Source: Tipula vernalis
Taxonomy: Eukaryota > Arthropoda > Insecta > Diptera > Tipulidae
Direction: 5' to 3'
Length of the DNA stretch: 64,000 nt
Assembly: GCA_958295665.1 (NCBI GenBank)
Contig: OY282559.1
Coordinates: forward strand, 127,943,605 to 128,007,604
Shown here one piece after another: positions 1 to 13,300 of the stretch (its first letter is position 1; every line of letters begins with the position of its first letter). The translations under genes and the position numbers were made by a program. The notes under the pieces were generated by a model. That model was not told the DNA's origin. It saw only the letters and a list, made by a program, of their open reading frames with translations, and did not search any database.

Positions 1-130
1 CATTAAATAATTCGATTAATTTAGTTAATCAATAAACTTCTAAATTATATATAACTAATAAAACAAAATAGGCGCACAGTAGAACTTATGTACCACATCA
101 TATAACGAAAAAAAATGTGAGATTATCATA

Positions 131-2014
131 CAGAGTGATCCATTTTAATCTACCGATTCAACTATCTGATAAAATATGTCAGCTACAATAAAAAATACTG
201 TTTTAAACAAAAGTTGTCAAGGACAATATGGGTCAATTATTTGTACTAGTGCCCTTGACCTTCAGCTCAATTTTTTAGGTCATTTAAAGGTCAAGGGCAT
301 TCTTTATAATGGAAACCCCAATTTTTGACACCATATTCGAAAAGAGTGGGATATTATACGATCGAAATCATGTTTCAATGTTGGTTATTGTGACCTTGAG
401 AAGGTCACATCAAAATTAAATATTTAAAAAGCACTCATAATAAACCACCATGTAGCTAGGATACAAAAGTATCTATGACTTTGACTTTAACGTTAGTTTT
501 CAACGTCGGATTTGAAAAGAGCGGGAATTTTCACGTTTGAAATAATATTACGAAGTTTCTTATTGTGAACATGAGAAAGTCAAATCAAGGTCAAATGTTT
601 AAAAGTACTCAGATGTGTTCATTTATATTTATGAGCTTTTTATGCAAGATCAGTGTTTAGCGGCACTTCGAATAGTAGAGAAGCTGCAAAAAATTCGAAA
701 ACCTTGTCTTTACTTTTAGGGTTATCCGAAAACAACAACGTCGACTTAGTAAGTTCTGTTTCATTGGGGCACATGATCGGGAGTCCCATTGCCGTCTACG
801 TTTGGGGTGCTTATTTATCGTGAGTCGGTTGCCACGCATATCTATTGGCCACGGCCTTACTGTTCAAACTTGCCTCCTTTTGCTTCAAGGTACAACTTTA
901 ATCGTCTTTCAAAAGTGTCCACTGTTTTAACTACCATGTCTTTAGGAATGACTGCGAAAGCTCTACGAATTCGCTAAATAATATCCTTCCTAGTTGTGTC
1001 CCGTTGAGCAAAAACAATATTTTTCAAGCATCCCCACAAATAAAAATCGTTTGATGTGAGATCTGGTGAGAAAGGAGGCCATGCAACTGGGCTTCCTCGT
1101 CCGATTGACTTATAATTGTAACGGTTATTCAAAAAAGCACGTACGATAAATATGTACACATTCTTTGTCTTGTAGCTAAATCAACATTTTCTAATAATCT
1201 TGGTAAGTGATCTTTTAGCAGCTCTAAGTAGCTGTGTCTTTCATCGCTTTGTTCAGAAAAAGTAAAGACCAATTAAGTAACCATTTACAATTTTACACCA
1301 TACATCTGAAATTATTTCATCGGACAAATAATGACAACTGTATATATTACTGGGATTTGACCTTAAAACTTATTTAACAATGATGTGATAGGGATGATAC
1401 CTTAGACCATACTGCTACACCATTTATAAACTGGGACCATTTATAGTACACGTCGTTTATTTCCGGGTAACGCTAAAAGTAAATTTTTTGCGGCTTCTCT
1501 GCCATTCAAAATGTCACCAAATAGTTATCATGCATAGAAAACTCATAAATCTGAATGAACACCATCTGAGTACTTTTTAAACATTAAAAGAAAATTCGTG
1601 ATCTTTTCCTATCCCGTGTCACAATAGGGTTTTTCGTTTTAAATATCACCTTGACTTTCAAACGATCTTGACAATTGTTAAAGATATTTCAAACGATTAT
1701 TATGCACAGTAAACCTCTCAAATTTGAATCAACTGCTTGTCAGTGCTTTTTAAATATTTAACCTTTAATTGACCTTCGCAAGGTCAAAGTAACAAACTTT
1801 GAAATATTACTTCAAACGTAATATTTTCCACTCTTTCGAATCCGGTGTCAAAAATACGGGTTTCCATTAAAAAAAATTACCAACAAATGACCTTAAAAAT
1901 TGACCTGAAGGTCAATGGAATTAGTACAGATAAATGACCCCCATAAACCATTTTTTTTTTGTAGCCGTCGTTAGGAGATATTTGAATCCGTCGATTAAAA
2001 TGGGTCACCTTGAA
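131..2014 (-). mobile_element. Tc1/mariner-superfamily transposon with very long TIRs
   Basis: The two ends are inverted copies: 131-165 (cagagtgatccattttaatc...) matches the reverse complement of about 1980-2014. Similarity continues inward to about 725 on the left and back to about 1465 on the right, so each arm is roughly 550-600 bp. A TA dinucleotide flanks both ends (129-130 and 2015-2016), as expected for Tc1/mariner target duplication. Each arm holds a direct repeat built on a gene-free motif (ttgacaccggattcgaaaagagcggg, then a GACCTT...AAGGTC block, then gtttaaaaagtactcag). The middle, about 725-1465, carries a minus-strand transposase relic. The family resembles insect elements with DUF4817-type transposases, judged from the transposase motif and from end sequences. 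The arms differ by many substitutions, so it is old. Confidence 0.8.
784..1160 (-). pseudogene. Transposase C-terminal relic (DUF4817-type, Tc1/mariner superfamily)
   Basis: Read on the minus strand, 1160 to about 974 gives a segment with IGRGSPVAWPPFSPDLTSND followed by FYLWGCLKN. This is the stretch around the last catalytic Asp in insect DUF4817-type transposases (WPP-SPDLTP-DFFLWG-LK). A second segment (RIRRAFAVIPKDMVVKTVD, then FERRLKLYLEAKGG) follows in the adjoining frame down to about 870. The N-terminal HTH and the first two catalytic Asp residues are absent, so only about the last third of a protein remains. It sits in the centre of the long-TIR element and is antisense to the host gene. 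It is not functional. Confidence 0.7.
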
Positions 2015-2016
2015 TA

Positions 2017-3800
2017 TTAACAGGTTCGCGAAGGTTTTCGTGTGCCTTAATCTTTCACATGTTATTTTGGCTTATGTTCACAATATTTAAATGTCCACAG
2101 AAAATTTTGATCAAATTCAAGAAACATGGGCAAAATTCGAACTAACCGAGCAAAGAGCATAATCTTGGACGGGATGCAATGTGGATTTTTTGACATATGG
2201 TTTCAGGCGATTTATTGAAAAAAACTATGCCGTCACCATGGACAAACAATTAAATTCGCAAATTTAAAAAACGTATTAAAAATATTTGATTTGTGTGTGC
2301 CACTTCTTATAAGTTTGGCCTCCTTGTTTGAAGTTGCTGCATGAAATTATCAGTGGAAGTAGTTCTTTGGAATTTTAGGAGTATGGATCACATAATAATT
2401 TCATGGGCAGTCTGGGACTCGCGCCATAAACTACGTATGCTCAACTTGCATTTTAGGCTTTGACTGACCTTAGAGCTTTTAAAGTCTTGTTTATGCATCT
2501 CAACATGTCGTTAGTTTAAAGATTATACTGTAGCTTGAGTTTTATATAGCACATGATTTTTGTAGGAGCAGGACAGCCTCTATAGCAAGAACGTTTACTA
2601 AAATGTTTATTAACAAAAAACTATTAACTATTTTTGACCACAAAGAGACCATTCTCGCAGAAAAATTATGTTGTAAATAATTCAAAACAACGAAAAGCGG
2701 GCATAAATTCGATTTACAATGAGAACAATAATTTTACTGTAAATGGAATTTATGCACGCTAGTCATGTTCATGAATTAGTCGTAAAATATTTTTTCTGAG
2801 GATAACGATTCTGTGGATGAAACCATTTAAATAATTATACAATTTTTGGTAAAAATTGTTTTCATTTCTACCTATTAGTGAATAGTTTATTCGTTTTATT
2901 CAAATACAGCTATATAAATTAAACTTGAATAAAAATTGTACAAATATTTACTTATTTGAAAATTTTGTCTCCAATTAAGAGTCATTTCGGGCACTATGCC
3001 AGACGAAACGAGAAACAACTACATATTGGCAAATTTCTAAATGCTCATTTCATCAAATTTGTATATACCACATACGATGGTATACCGAAAACAAAATAAA
3101 ATCAAAACATGACCATTACAAATTACGTTACACTACATACTAAAAATTTCTTTGGTATTTACAGAACAAAAAAACGTGAATTAAACAAAAAGAGCAAACG
3201 GAAGACTTATTAGCCCCATATACAGAGTGTATCGATCCGATTCGAATTATGCTGACTCAACTCGAGTAATAAGAGCTAAACAAAATAAAAAATAATGAAA
3301 ACAAGAGTTTTGTATACAGGCATGGTGAAAACTTTGGCAAACACATATCATAAATCAACATTTTTAATGTTACAATTTTTCGATGTGTTATGTTAGCAAC
3401 GCGCCTAATAACCGAAAATTCGAGCACCCCAAACTAATGCACGCATACATAAGTATAAGCCAAGCGTAATCAGTTTCATTCAATCAAATTAATAAACCAA
3501 AAAAATAAAAGAATTACAATTCTTATATACACAATAAAAATAAATAAAATATTCAAGTTTGTTATTTAAGTTAGTTGGTTAAGAAGCAGCACACCATCAA
3601 GTCGAATATTATGTTTCTGCTTATTGCTATATATACTTATATACGCCAAAACATATGTGTAGTGTAGTTTCGGGGCGACACAAGAAATAAGTTAAAGACG
3701 CGAAATACATACATTCACACATTCACACATAAAAATATAAAATACAAATAAGACAAGACACAAACGAAATTCTTGTTGACGGTTGTTTATTGTGTTCCGC
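2017..3800. other. AT-rich upstream spacer, no gene seen
   Basis: No open frame, RNA gene or clear repeat was recognised here. The stretch runs from the long-TIR element to the presumed 5' end of the GPCR transcript. It carries scattered short A/T runs and a few TATA-like strings, none of which can be assigned as a promoter by eye. Confidence 0.6.
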
Positions 3801-3804
3801 GGCA

Positions 3805-4212
3805 ATTTCTTCAGTCAAATAACGCATCGCCAGTACGATTCATGTTCGCGTGATTTCATCTCGTTTGCATTTTAAAATTATAAAAATTAATTAATAGTGT
3901 TTCTTGTTTTGTATATATTATAGTATTCCAAAATAGATTAATTAATTAAACAACGGATTTTAAAAATTCTAAAAATGTAGCAGATTTAAATAAACAAAAA
4001 AAAAATGTTTTTTTTTTTGAGTGATTTTTGTTATGTACCAATATTTTGAGTGATTTTTGTGATTATAAAGTGCATTTAATATATAAATTAAATACAAATA
4101 TGAGTGAAATTTTATAAAATTTGCAGCAAAGTGTATTAAAGAAAAAAATTCAAATTCAAATTTTATATTAATTAGTGAATTATTGTCTGTGTGTGCGTCT
4201 AAAGTGAAAATT
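3805..4212 (+). promoter_or_regulatory. Probable 5' UTR and possible core promoter of the GPCR gene
   Basis: An arthropod initiator-like hexamer (tcagtc) lies at 3811-3816, about 400 bp before the first coding ATG. There is no convincing TATA box at the usual spacing. In the ATG frame an in-frame TGA lies at 4105-4107 with no other ATG before 4213. A tiny upstream ORF (ATG at 4100, five sense codons, then TAA) and an ATG near 4006 could damp translation of the receptor. A 3' splice-like ttgcag ends at 4126, so an additional upstream exon cannot be excluded. The initiator call is weak. Confidence 0.3.
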
Positions 4213-4325
4213 ATGGAACGTGCAACGTTGGATTCGTTACGATTTACATTTCAACGTGTGCTAATTCCGATCGTGGTAATAATAGGATGTGCAGGAAATG
4301 CAATCAGTGTAGTTGTACTCACCAG
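4213..4325 (+). CDS. GPCR exon 1: N-terminus and TM1
   Basis: ATG at 4213 opens a 37-codon exon plus two bases, ending at a CAG|GTAAGA donor. It encodes a short extracellular head of about 16 residues and the first membrane helix (LIPIVVIIGCAGNAISVVV), with the conserved GN pair. The start was chosen because it is the first ATG after an in-frame stop at 4105-4107. The split Arg codon is completed by the first base at 35932, giving LTRRRMRCSTN, a typical first intracellular loop. Intron 1 that follows is 31.6 kb. Confidence 0.85.
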
Positions 4326-7300
4326 GTAAGAGAGATCATAAATTCGGGGGAGGGATTTTTTTAATTTAGTTTCAGTTAATAAAACACAAAATCATAATAA
4401 TTCGATTTATTTATAGAATTCAATGACATTAACAAAAAAAAATTTTTGTTTTACTTTTATTTTAATGAATTTGACGTATAAATAAAAACACAGATTTTTT
4501 TTGTTTTGTTTACTACCGGGTGATCTTTAAGAGAAATGCTTGAGCTAAAAATTGTTGTCTGTATATTTTTGTAGATTTCAAGTGGTTTGTTATTTTTAGA
4601 AAGCGCAGTAGATACATACGTCAGCTTTATTTATATAATACCCCAACAATTTATTCGACTTGGAATTACCAAGAGTTTATATAGTTAAGTATTCTGTCTT
4701 ACAAAATCATAAAGCGATAAAAAGTATTTTTGTTCTCCTCTATATCATCATCATGTGGTCAATGTTTTCGTAAGAATTATATTTTTGTGTTTTGTTGTCG
4801 AAATTTATGATGTGCTCTCTGTTAACTCATTTAAATAATTATTTTCACAATTCTCAATGCTCAGGGCCGACGATCTTACAAATTAAATTTCCTAAATTCC
4901 ATTAAAGTCGAAACTACTTATGTACAGTTTCAGTTTGTTTGGCAATGTTTTGGTGACCCAGTTAATTTGAGTGAAATTTAACTAATTTGAAATTGGATGG
5001 ATTAACACGCATTATCCAGTGAATAAAATTTGACTAGTATTAAATAAATCAATCTTTTAGGATTAAATCATTAAATTACAAAAACATTGAGTGAAATTTG
5101 TATCAAATTTTATTTCAATTTTTATCGATTTCTACCTACATCACGGTGTCACGGTTGTTAGGTCTCATAATTATTAAATTTTCTTATATAAAGCAGTTCA
5201 ATAAATAGACTAATCAGGGTAATCGTAGTAACTGTTGCAGTTCAGCAGCCGGTTCATTTTCTTGATTTTATGTTTTTATTACATTCTTGACTACCCGATT
5301 CATAAATGTTCAGGGGTATGACAAACGACCGATAGGACCACATCTAAGTTCGAATTTGCAGAATTGTGAATGAGAAATGTCCGAGTATACGCTTGAGGTG
5401 TAAAATTTGATTACTTCATTCTGGTGAAATTCAGAAAATAAAAGTCGACGAAGAACTTGCGATCCGAAATAGTCAGATCAGAAATAATTTCCATAAGGAT
5501 CACCTTTTTTGCAACTACATATAAATACCGCGATTTAGACTTTGACTTGTACTCTAGAGGGTTGTATACATGATTATCAGGTATAGCTAACCCATAATTT
5601 CTTTTAAGGCCTGAGGACGAGCTCGTGATAATTTTACATGTGACTTTCCAACACAAATTTCTAATTCCGATTGCCTATAAAGGATTGTAGAAAACCATCT
5701 GAGAACCAGAGTGAAAAGGCGTACGTGTTCGTACCGCACCGGTACCTTTATTAAGGATTGCGAGCCTGGCACGATAATTTGATGCTTATGATCACTCGAA
5801 TTTCTTAATCGGTTGGCATCCATTCTTCGGTTTTTATCATGTTTCATTATGAGTTCGTATTTTAAGAATTTGGTTAAAAACGCCGGACATTTTATTCTAT
5901 CCGACGTAATTACTCAAAAGTTGTTTAGTTCGATGTAGGCATGAGATATACGATCGATGTCATTTAGATGTCAAGTCAATTTATTAAATGTGAACCCTTA
6001 TTTTTGACTCCGGAAATAGAAAGAGCGCATAATTTTACGCCCGAGTACGTATTTTCCATAGCCAACAAGGCCAAAATTTAAGCTTAATATCACCGTGAAT
6101 AGCATTCTCCATTCTAAGTTTACAGTTTCATTTATTAAAAAAATTGGTTTCTGGTGGCCTTGGAAGGTGAAAATTGAACATCTGAAATAATTATAGAACA
6201 TAGACTTTTGGCTTGAATTTTGACCTTCAGATAACCTTGGGAAGTCAAGAAAAATACATATTCGGGCGTAAAATTGTGCGCTCTTTTTCACTCTTTGTTC
6301 CTCTTTAAAAAATTGACTTGACCTCTAAATTATCTTGTTCCTAAGCCTTAAGGGCAGGGTCAAGGCCATTAATCGATGTCCCCATTAAAAATAGACCACC
6401 ATGTACATATATCCATATCCCATATATGTAGATGTGATTGACCACAATGTTTGAATAAATGATTTTGCGAAGAATACAATGGGTGAAATACTGTTCATAT
6501 TGCGAGAAACGGAGTTCGACCGTTTCATATGTTACTGTTAAATATGCGTGATCGGTTTCGTCTGGAGTAGTTTGCATGTGTTGCAACGTTATATGCTCAG
6601 GCATAAATTATGAATACTGATTAAACATTAAGAGGACGCTGTTAAGACGTTTTGCCATGGTAAACAATTGTTTCGAGGTATTTATTGGAGAGGAACCTAA
6701 CTCAAAAATAGTTAATTTGACTACAAGAGCTACACTATATCGCTTATTTTCGCCCGGACCACATTTTTCGTATAATGGGATTCGCATAATTTTCCATCGA
6801 AGGATGAAATTTTGGATTTTCAATATTCTCAAAAATATGTCCGCCCCAATTATCAAGTTAATGACTTCCAGCTTGTGAAACCTAGGGTAACAACGTAATT
6901 TCACGATTTCGACGAAGCATTCATTAGTTTTCTCGAGTTGAATATCTACGTTGATGTCACCGATGATAAGGACGAACATCTCTTGTAGTTTTCGTTCTAA
7001 GCTGATTATGAACACGTTAACTGAATGGAACATTTATAGATTAGGTACATTTTGTTAAGTTATGTTAAGTTTTCGGTAACCGAAATCAACATTTTATTAT
7101 AAATACTAATTCGCTGGTTAGCTGTGATACTAAATATTTCAGAACTTTTTGAAAATTGTGTTCATGAAATATAGGTATGCAGGTGACTTTTACATGGCCA
7201 CCATTTCGGCATTTTCCGTTTAAGTTCTCATTTTATCGTGTACCCATATTCTTTGCCGTTCAAACAATGTATTATTCACCGCTCTATGCAAAATAGGCCC

Positions 7301-10300
7301 GGATTACTGCAAACAAACGTAGGTAATGCGAAAGCCTGATATCGAAATTATGGCCCTCATATGTATATCAAAACGTAAAATTTTCCGTTCGAAAGTTTCA
7401 ATAAGTTTTGTTTCAATTGATGTGTATGAGGAAATAAAAAATATTAACCATTTAAAATCCATTTAAATGTATTGTTCCAGATTCTGCTCACTATTTACCA
7501 ATTTTGGTCAAATCCCAAAAAAAAAAAATCAAGTGGATTGATAATGAAAACTAAATTAAAAATTCGACAGAAATTAACATTAATGGATTTAATTATTGTA
7601 TTGCGTCAAATTTTATTAAATTGAAGAGATAAATTAAAACGTTTAGAAAGTGGATGACTTTAATTTTTTAATATTTATTCAAACCAATTTATTCAAACTC
7701 CATTCAGAGCTTTATCTTCTCTGACAAGGCACAGCTACAGTATAATATTACTACTTATCTTGGTCAAAGGTAAACTATAGTTTTTGGATAAACCGTCTCC
7801 CTAGAGAAGAATCAAAATTAATTAATGTAGGAAATGTTTTCAGTAAGAGGCCCTTCTTTAAAGTAAGTTTATTTCTCAAACCGCTCTGGCCGTCGCCATT
7901 ATATATTAAATAGAATACAATATTAATTGTTTCAGGGTAAACAACTAAATGAAATTGTAGTTTTCAATCGCTATCATATAAAGCAAAACCAATGGTCGAA
8001 GTTTTAAAAAATTGTAAGAAGATGATCGATAACATAATGCCTCAGTTTTTTTTTCTAAATTTTATACTTTCCATTTTAAGTCTAAATTATTCTATTCACC
8101 GCCAATCGGTTAACGAAAAGTTTCCTCGCAAGATTATTTTTCAATTTAGTTTTCATTTAACACTCAACAAGAAGAAATTTCTTGTTCTAAACTTTTTCAG
8201 AATTTTCAAATCTGTATTCGATCTATATTTTGAAGCTTTGCTATTGACTCTTGTAAATTGATCAAAAATTTAGATTTTTGCGCATTTCTCTTATTGAATT
8301 AAATTCACTTGCTCCATTGGAAATTGTAATCTCAAGTTCCAGTTTTAATTATTTAAAATCCAAATTTAACTTTGAGTTATTCTTTTTAATTATCAAAATA
8401 TGAAAACTTTGGTTAAAAAAGTAAAACTGATCTATATCAAAATTTTTTTTTTAGATTACTTTCCAGCTGCTAATTTTCAATGTAATCACCCAATTTGACA
8501 GTTATCTCACTTGCCAATTTTATAATGCAATATATTCAAAATTTGAAAATTTGATTAGGATTTTGAATCGGTTTAAAATATCCTATGCAAAAGTTGAGAT
8601 TTTAAATGTTAAATTGATTTAAAGTAGCTTTCTGAAATTACAAAATTTGTAAAATTTACATAGCCAATTTTTATAAATTTTCTTATTCCTAAATTTTATT
8701 TTTTTACTTTAAATTTAGCTCCGAAATTCTTGCGGATCTATGTCGGATATCGATCTCAATTTAGAATGAATCTTAACAAATTTCTTGGTATAAATTTCTT
8801 AGTTAACATTTGAAAACCAATTTTTGATTTGTTTTCTTGTTTGAGATACATCAAAAATTGAAAATTATGAAAGATTATGAGAAATCATAAGAAATTTTTA
8901 AAAATTGTGTTAGTTCATAACTGATCAGTCATTCATATTGATCCAGCTTCGTGACGATGATACAGTTTTAAACTTCATGCTGCTAATTCCAATTCAATAA
9001 AATTGAGTAGCGTAACTACAAATTTCTCTTATTTCTTCCTATTGTCTAGACTCGCATTAATTAAAAGTATCTGATTTCGAAAGAATATGACACGTAATAT
9101 CTTACAACTCAATGCTCCGAAGATTTTACAATATTTCGATAAAAAGCATCACAAATTTCGAAAATAATTTTAAAAATATCAAGAATTTTGAAATAATTTT
9201 AAAAATGACGAATTTTTAAGGTATCTTGAATATTCTCGAAAGCTCTCAAATAACGAATTATCCGTAAGCTGTGTTAAAATCTTCTAAATTAGTTTTAAGT
9301 TTCATAATTGATTTAAACAATTTTGTGTCTTAACTTAACTTTTAAAGTTGATCCTTTTTCATACTTTTAGGTTTTTACTAAAATGTTTTATGTATTTCTA
9401 AAAAATCAAGAAATTTTTTTAACCAAACAATTTTACTCAGAAATATGATATAACAAGGGGTGACGTAATTTTGGCTAAAATTTAGAATATTTGTTTTCAA
9501 AACTAATCATCAATCATCAAAAGTTTTTAGTTTTAAGAGGTTTTCAACCCAAACCATTTTACTATGAAACTTGATATTATAAAGGAAAGTGGTATTTTCT
9601 GATAAATTTAGAATATTTGTTTTTAATGAGCTTTAAGCTTGATTATTAATTTATACCTTTTGGGTTTGAACTTTGCTTTGTTAAAATATTTTATGAACAT
9701 AAATTATGTATTTGCAAAAAAATGTTGAACTTTTAGTTTTAGGAGCTTTCACGAATCGAAGCTTTTTCAATCCCCAAATCATTTACTTTTTATTCTGAAA
9801 TTTGATAGTTTAAAGGAAGCTGGAATTTTGTAATAAATTTAGAGTATTTGTTTTCAATAAGCTTTAAGCTTAACAATTAATTCATAATTTTGGGTTTGAA
9901 CTTAACAATTTTGACATTTTTAATAAAATGTTTTAAGAGCATATATTAGGTATTTGAAAAAATTGTGAAGAGCTATAGTTTTAAGAGGTTACACTTATCG
10001 AAGTTTTTACTTCGAAATTTGATATTACAAGGAATGACGTAATTTTGGGTAGGGTTTAGAATATTTGGGCTCAATGTAAATTATTAAGAGCTTTTAGTAG
10101 AGCTTTTCAAACCAAACCATTTGACTTTCAAATTTGATTTATAAATGAAGGTGGTATTTTGGGAAAAATTTAAAGTATTTGCTTTCAATGAGCTTTAAGC
10201 TCGATAATTTATTTATTTATTAAAAAATTCTGTTTTTCGTTAAAATGTTTTATGAGCATGAATCATGAAAGTATTTGCATGAAATGTTAAGCTTTTTAGT

Positions 10301-13300
10301 TTAAGAGCTTTCACGTATCGAAGCTTTTCAACTCCAATCATTTTACTCTGAAATTTGATATTACAAAGAGTATTTTTGGAAACAATTCAGAATATTTGCT
10401 CTCAATGTATATAAACATCCTTTATCCAAAACGTGTTTCCATCGGCCATCGTTCAAGTAGATGAAACAGAACGTGATTCAATTGAATGGCATCAAATAAA
10501 ACGAAACATCTTGCAACTCTATGCTATGACGATTTCTAAATATATCAATAAAGCATCACAAATTTCGAATATAATTTGAAAAATATCAAGAATTTCGAAA
10601 TAATTCCAAAAATGTCGAATTTTCAAAGTATCTTGAATATTCTTGAAAGTTCTCAAATATCAAATTATCCGTAACTATGTAAAACCATAGGAAATCCTAA
10701 GCGTGCTAATCACCGTCATGTACAACGTAAATAACCTGGGCATTCTTGAATAATTTCAAACAATCTACAGGAAAACAGAGAAATATCGAAATTTTGGCAT
10801 AATTGCAAAAAATCTTTTAAATATCACCATTTAGATTTAGGTGTGTAACTCTGCAAGTTCTTAGAACTCAAAGCTAAAAGCAGAAGCTTGCCTTACAAAA
10901 TCCGAATAAATTCGAAAACCTTTAAAAATCTCAAATAACCCTAGGAATGTCGAAAAACTTAAGAAACCTAGAATAAACCACGGAACAACTACCCCAGACA
11001 AATTCGAAAAATATCTTTATTAAATGAATGTCAATTGATCTCGAACAATTTCAGTAATACCGAAAAATCCGGATATTAATGATTAATATCGGAAAGACTG
11101 AAAAAAATCTAGAAAAACCACGAAAATTTTGAATAATTCCGAAACTTCGTTTAAACATGGAATTATTGGTCAGCTAACTTAATGTTACTAAGGTCAACAA
11201 AACGATAAGCTGTAAGAATAGAACCCCCGGATCTTATCAGGTAAATGTTTAAATATCGAACAATCGTATTATTCGAATAGGCTTTAAAATTCCCAAATAA
11301 CATCGAACTATCAAATACACCCTACTACAATCTCAAACATACTCGAATAATCTCGAAATCTCAAATAACCTGACTGTTTCGTTACACTAAATCACCAATT
11401 AAGTCTCACACATCACGCATCCCATTTCCGTGATAAACTTCAAAAATCTCGAGAAATTTTAATAAGTGATCAAAAATTGAAACCTGAGACAAGCGGATAT
11501 GGAATCGGGAAGCGAGAATTTACAAAATCAGAAGAACCTCACTAAAAAAACCCAAAACAAAAAAACACCATTACTAGTTGCAAAATTAAGTTGGGCATTT
11601 GCATTTTCCTTGTATTTAAAGTAGTTTTTCAAAATAAACCTGTAAATTTCATTTTTATTTATCGTTTAGTGGTAATCAAAAAAATCCACTAAATGAGAAA
11701 CAATAAATGAGACTGACTGGTTTGGCTCAAGTGAGGGAAACAAGAATTTATTTACAGTCGCGGTTATGTATTTTGCCAGTTTCTTCTTGATTTTTATGAA
11801 CATCACAATGATATATCGCAAGCTACTAACACCAGCAGATTACTATAAGCTACCTTTTTCAAAAGAAATTTTATCTGTTGGCGAATCAAATTCAACCTTT
11901 TTATCAAAACTTGATTTGCAAAAGTTGAATTTGTTTCGCTAAAGGCTCAATTTGGTTAGTAAAAGGTTGAATTCTAAATGCCAAAGGGTAAACTTGGAGT
12001 TACACAAAACGTATAATACAAAAAATCAACCCAGCAAACACCAAAATCGATGTCGTTTGATGTCGAAAGCTTTTATTTCAAACTATTTAATAAAGTTTCT
12101 TCCAAATCCAAATATTTGGCAGAACCAAAAGCCATTTTTAATTCTATGGAGTCGGAACCGAGAAGAAATGGTTGAACCTTAATATGAGCTATTTAATCTC
12201 AAATTTGAACTAATAAAGGAAATCCCCCGCGGCTGCGGGTGCTGCGCGGGTACCCAGTTACGCTACTGTTAAAACTGTTCCTCCATGCCCATACCAGATT
12301 GACACATATGCTATAAGAAGTATTTACAAGCAATTAAATTTGCCCAACGGTATTACGATTTTTGTATTGGGCATTGAGATGAGTGGTGTCCGCTCATTAG
12401 TATTATTAACAAACGAGCTTTTCTTAAGACTCTCAATATACAGAATATGCGAGGGCCTACTCTAAGGTGCGAAGCTACCATCGCCGATAGAGTTCATGTA
12501 TATAGCATCGCTCGAATCAAATTCCATATTTTGCGATTTTATAGAAATCGTTTATTTCATCCTGATGTCCAATATCTGATTTCTGACTGATCTCTCTAAA
12601 GTCACTATTCAGCTATAACATTCGTAATTTTAAGCACTGTGTCTTTAAAATCATAGATCATATATTGCCGACCAACATTTTATGGACCAGAAATATTTTT
12701 AATTAGAAATTTAAAGATACACCTCTTACATCTCACCACCTTCAGGTTTGAACACCATAGATATGCCGTAGAATACTGTGGTTGATTGCAGGCAAAGTCG
12801 CACCATAAAAATAAAAACTAATAACATTCGGTTACCGTTCGAAAAATTACAATTTGGAAACATAAAATGTGTGACACAACATGCCTTAATAAAGCTTTTG
12901 CCATCAAACTCACTGGAATGAATTTGTCAACTATTTAGAAAACAAAAACAAAATTTAGCCCAAAAAATCGATGTGAGCCAGCACAAGTAGATCTGTTACC
13001 AACCTCAATGCATGAAATTTGCAGAAAAAAGCAAAGTCTTATAAGGGATGGGAAAATTTTTGAACTTTTGATGTTTCTTCAAATCGGGGAAAAATTAAAT
13101 TCTAATTGTCATAAAAAATTTTATAGTTTTTTTTGTATGAAGAAATGAAATACTGTCAGGATTAAAAATTTAATAAAAAAGCAGATTTAGACAGGCAAGA
13201 ACGAAAGGTTTACCCAATAAGTGGTGAAAATTAAAAAATTTAGATTATTTATAAATTTTAGAATGAGAGAATTTGTTAAATTTTATAATTTTGAAAATTT

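Noticed and set aside
6890..7033. LINE endonuclease reading (VLIIGDINVDI)
   Set aside because: The motif fits, but the next segment (PRFHKLEVINLIIGADIF) fits a BEL/Pao protease region better, and a BEL integrase relic lies downstream on the same strand.
7992..8261. 89-codon plus frame
   Set aside because: Phe/Leu/Asn-rich translation typical of AT-rich non-coding DNA, no motif, no context.
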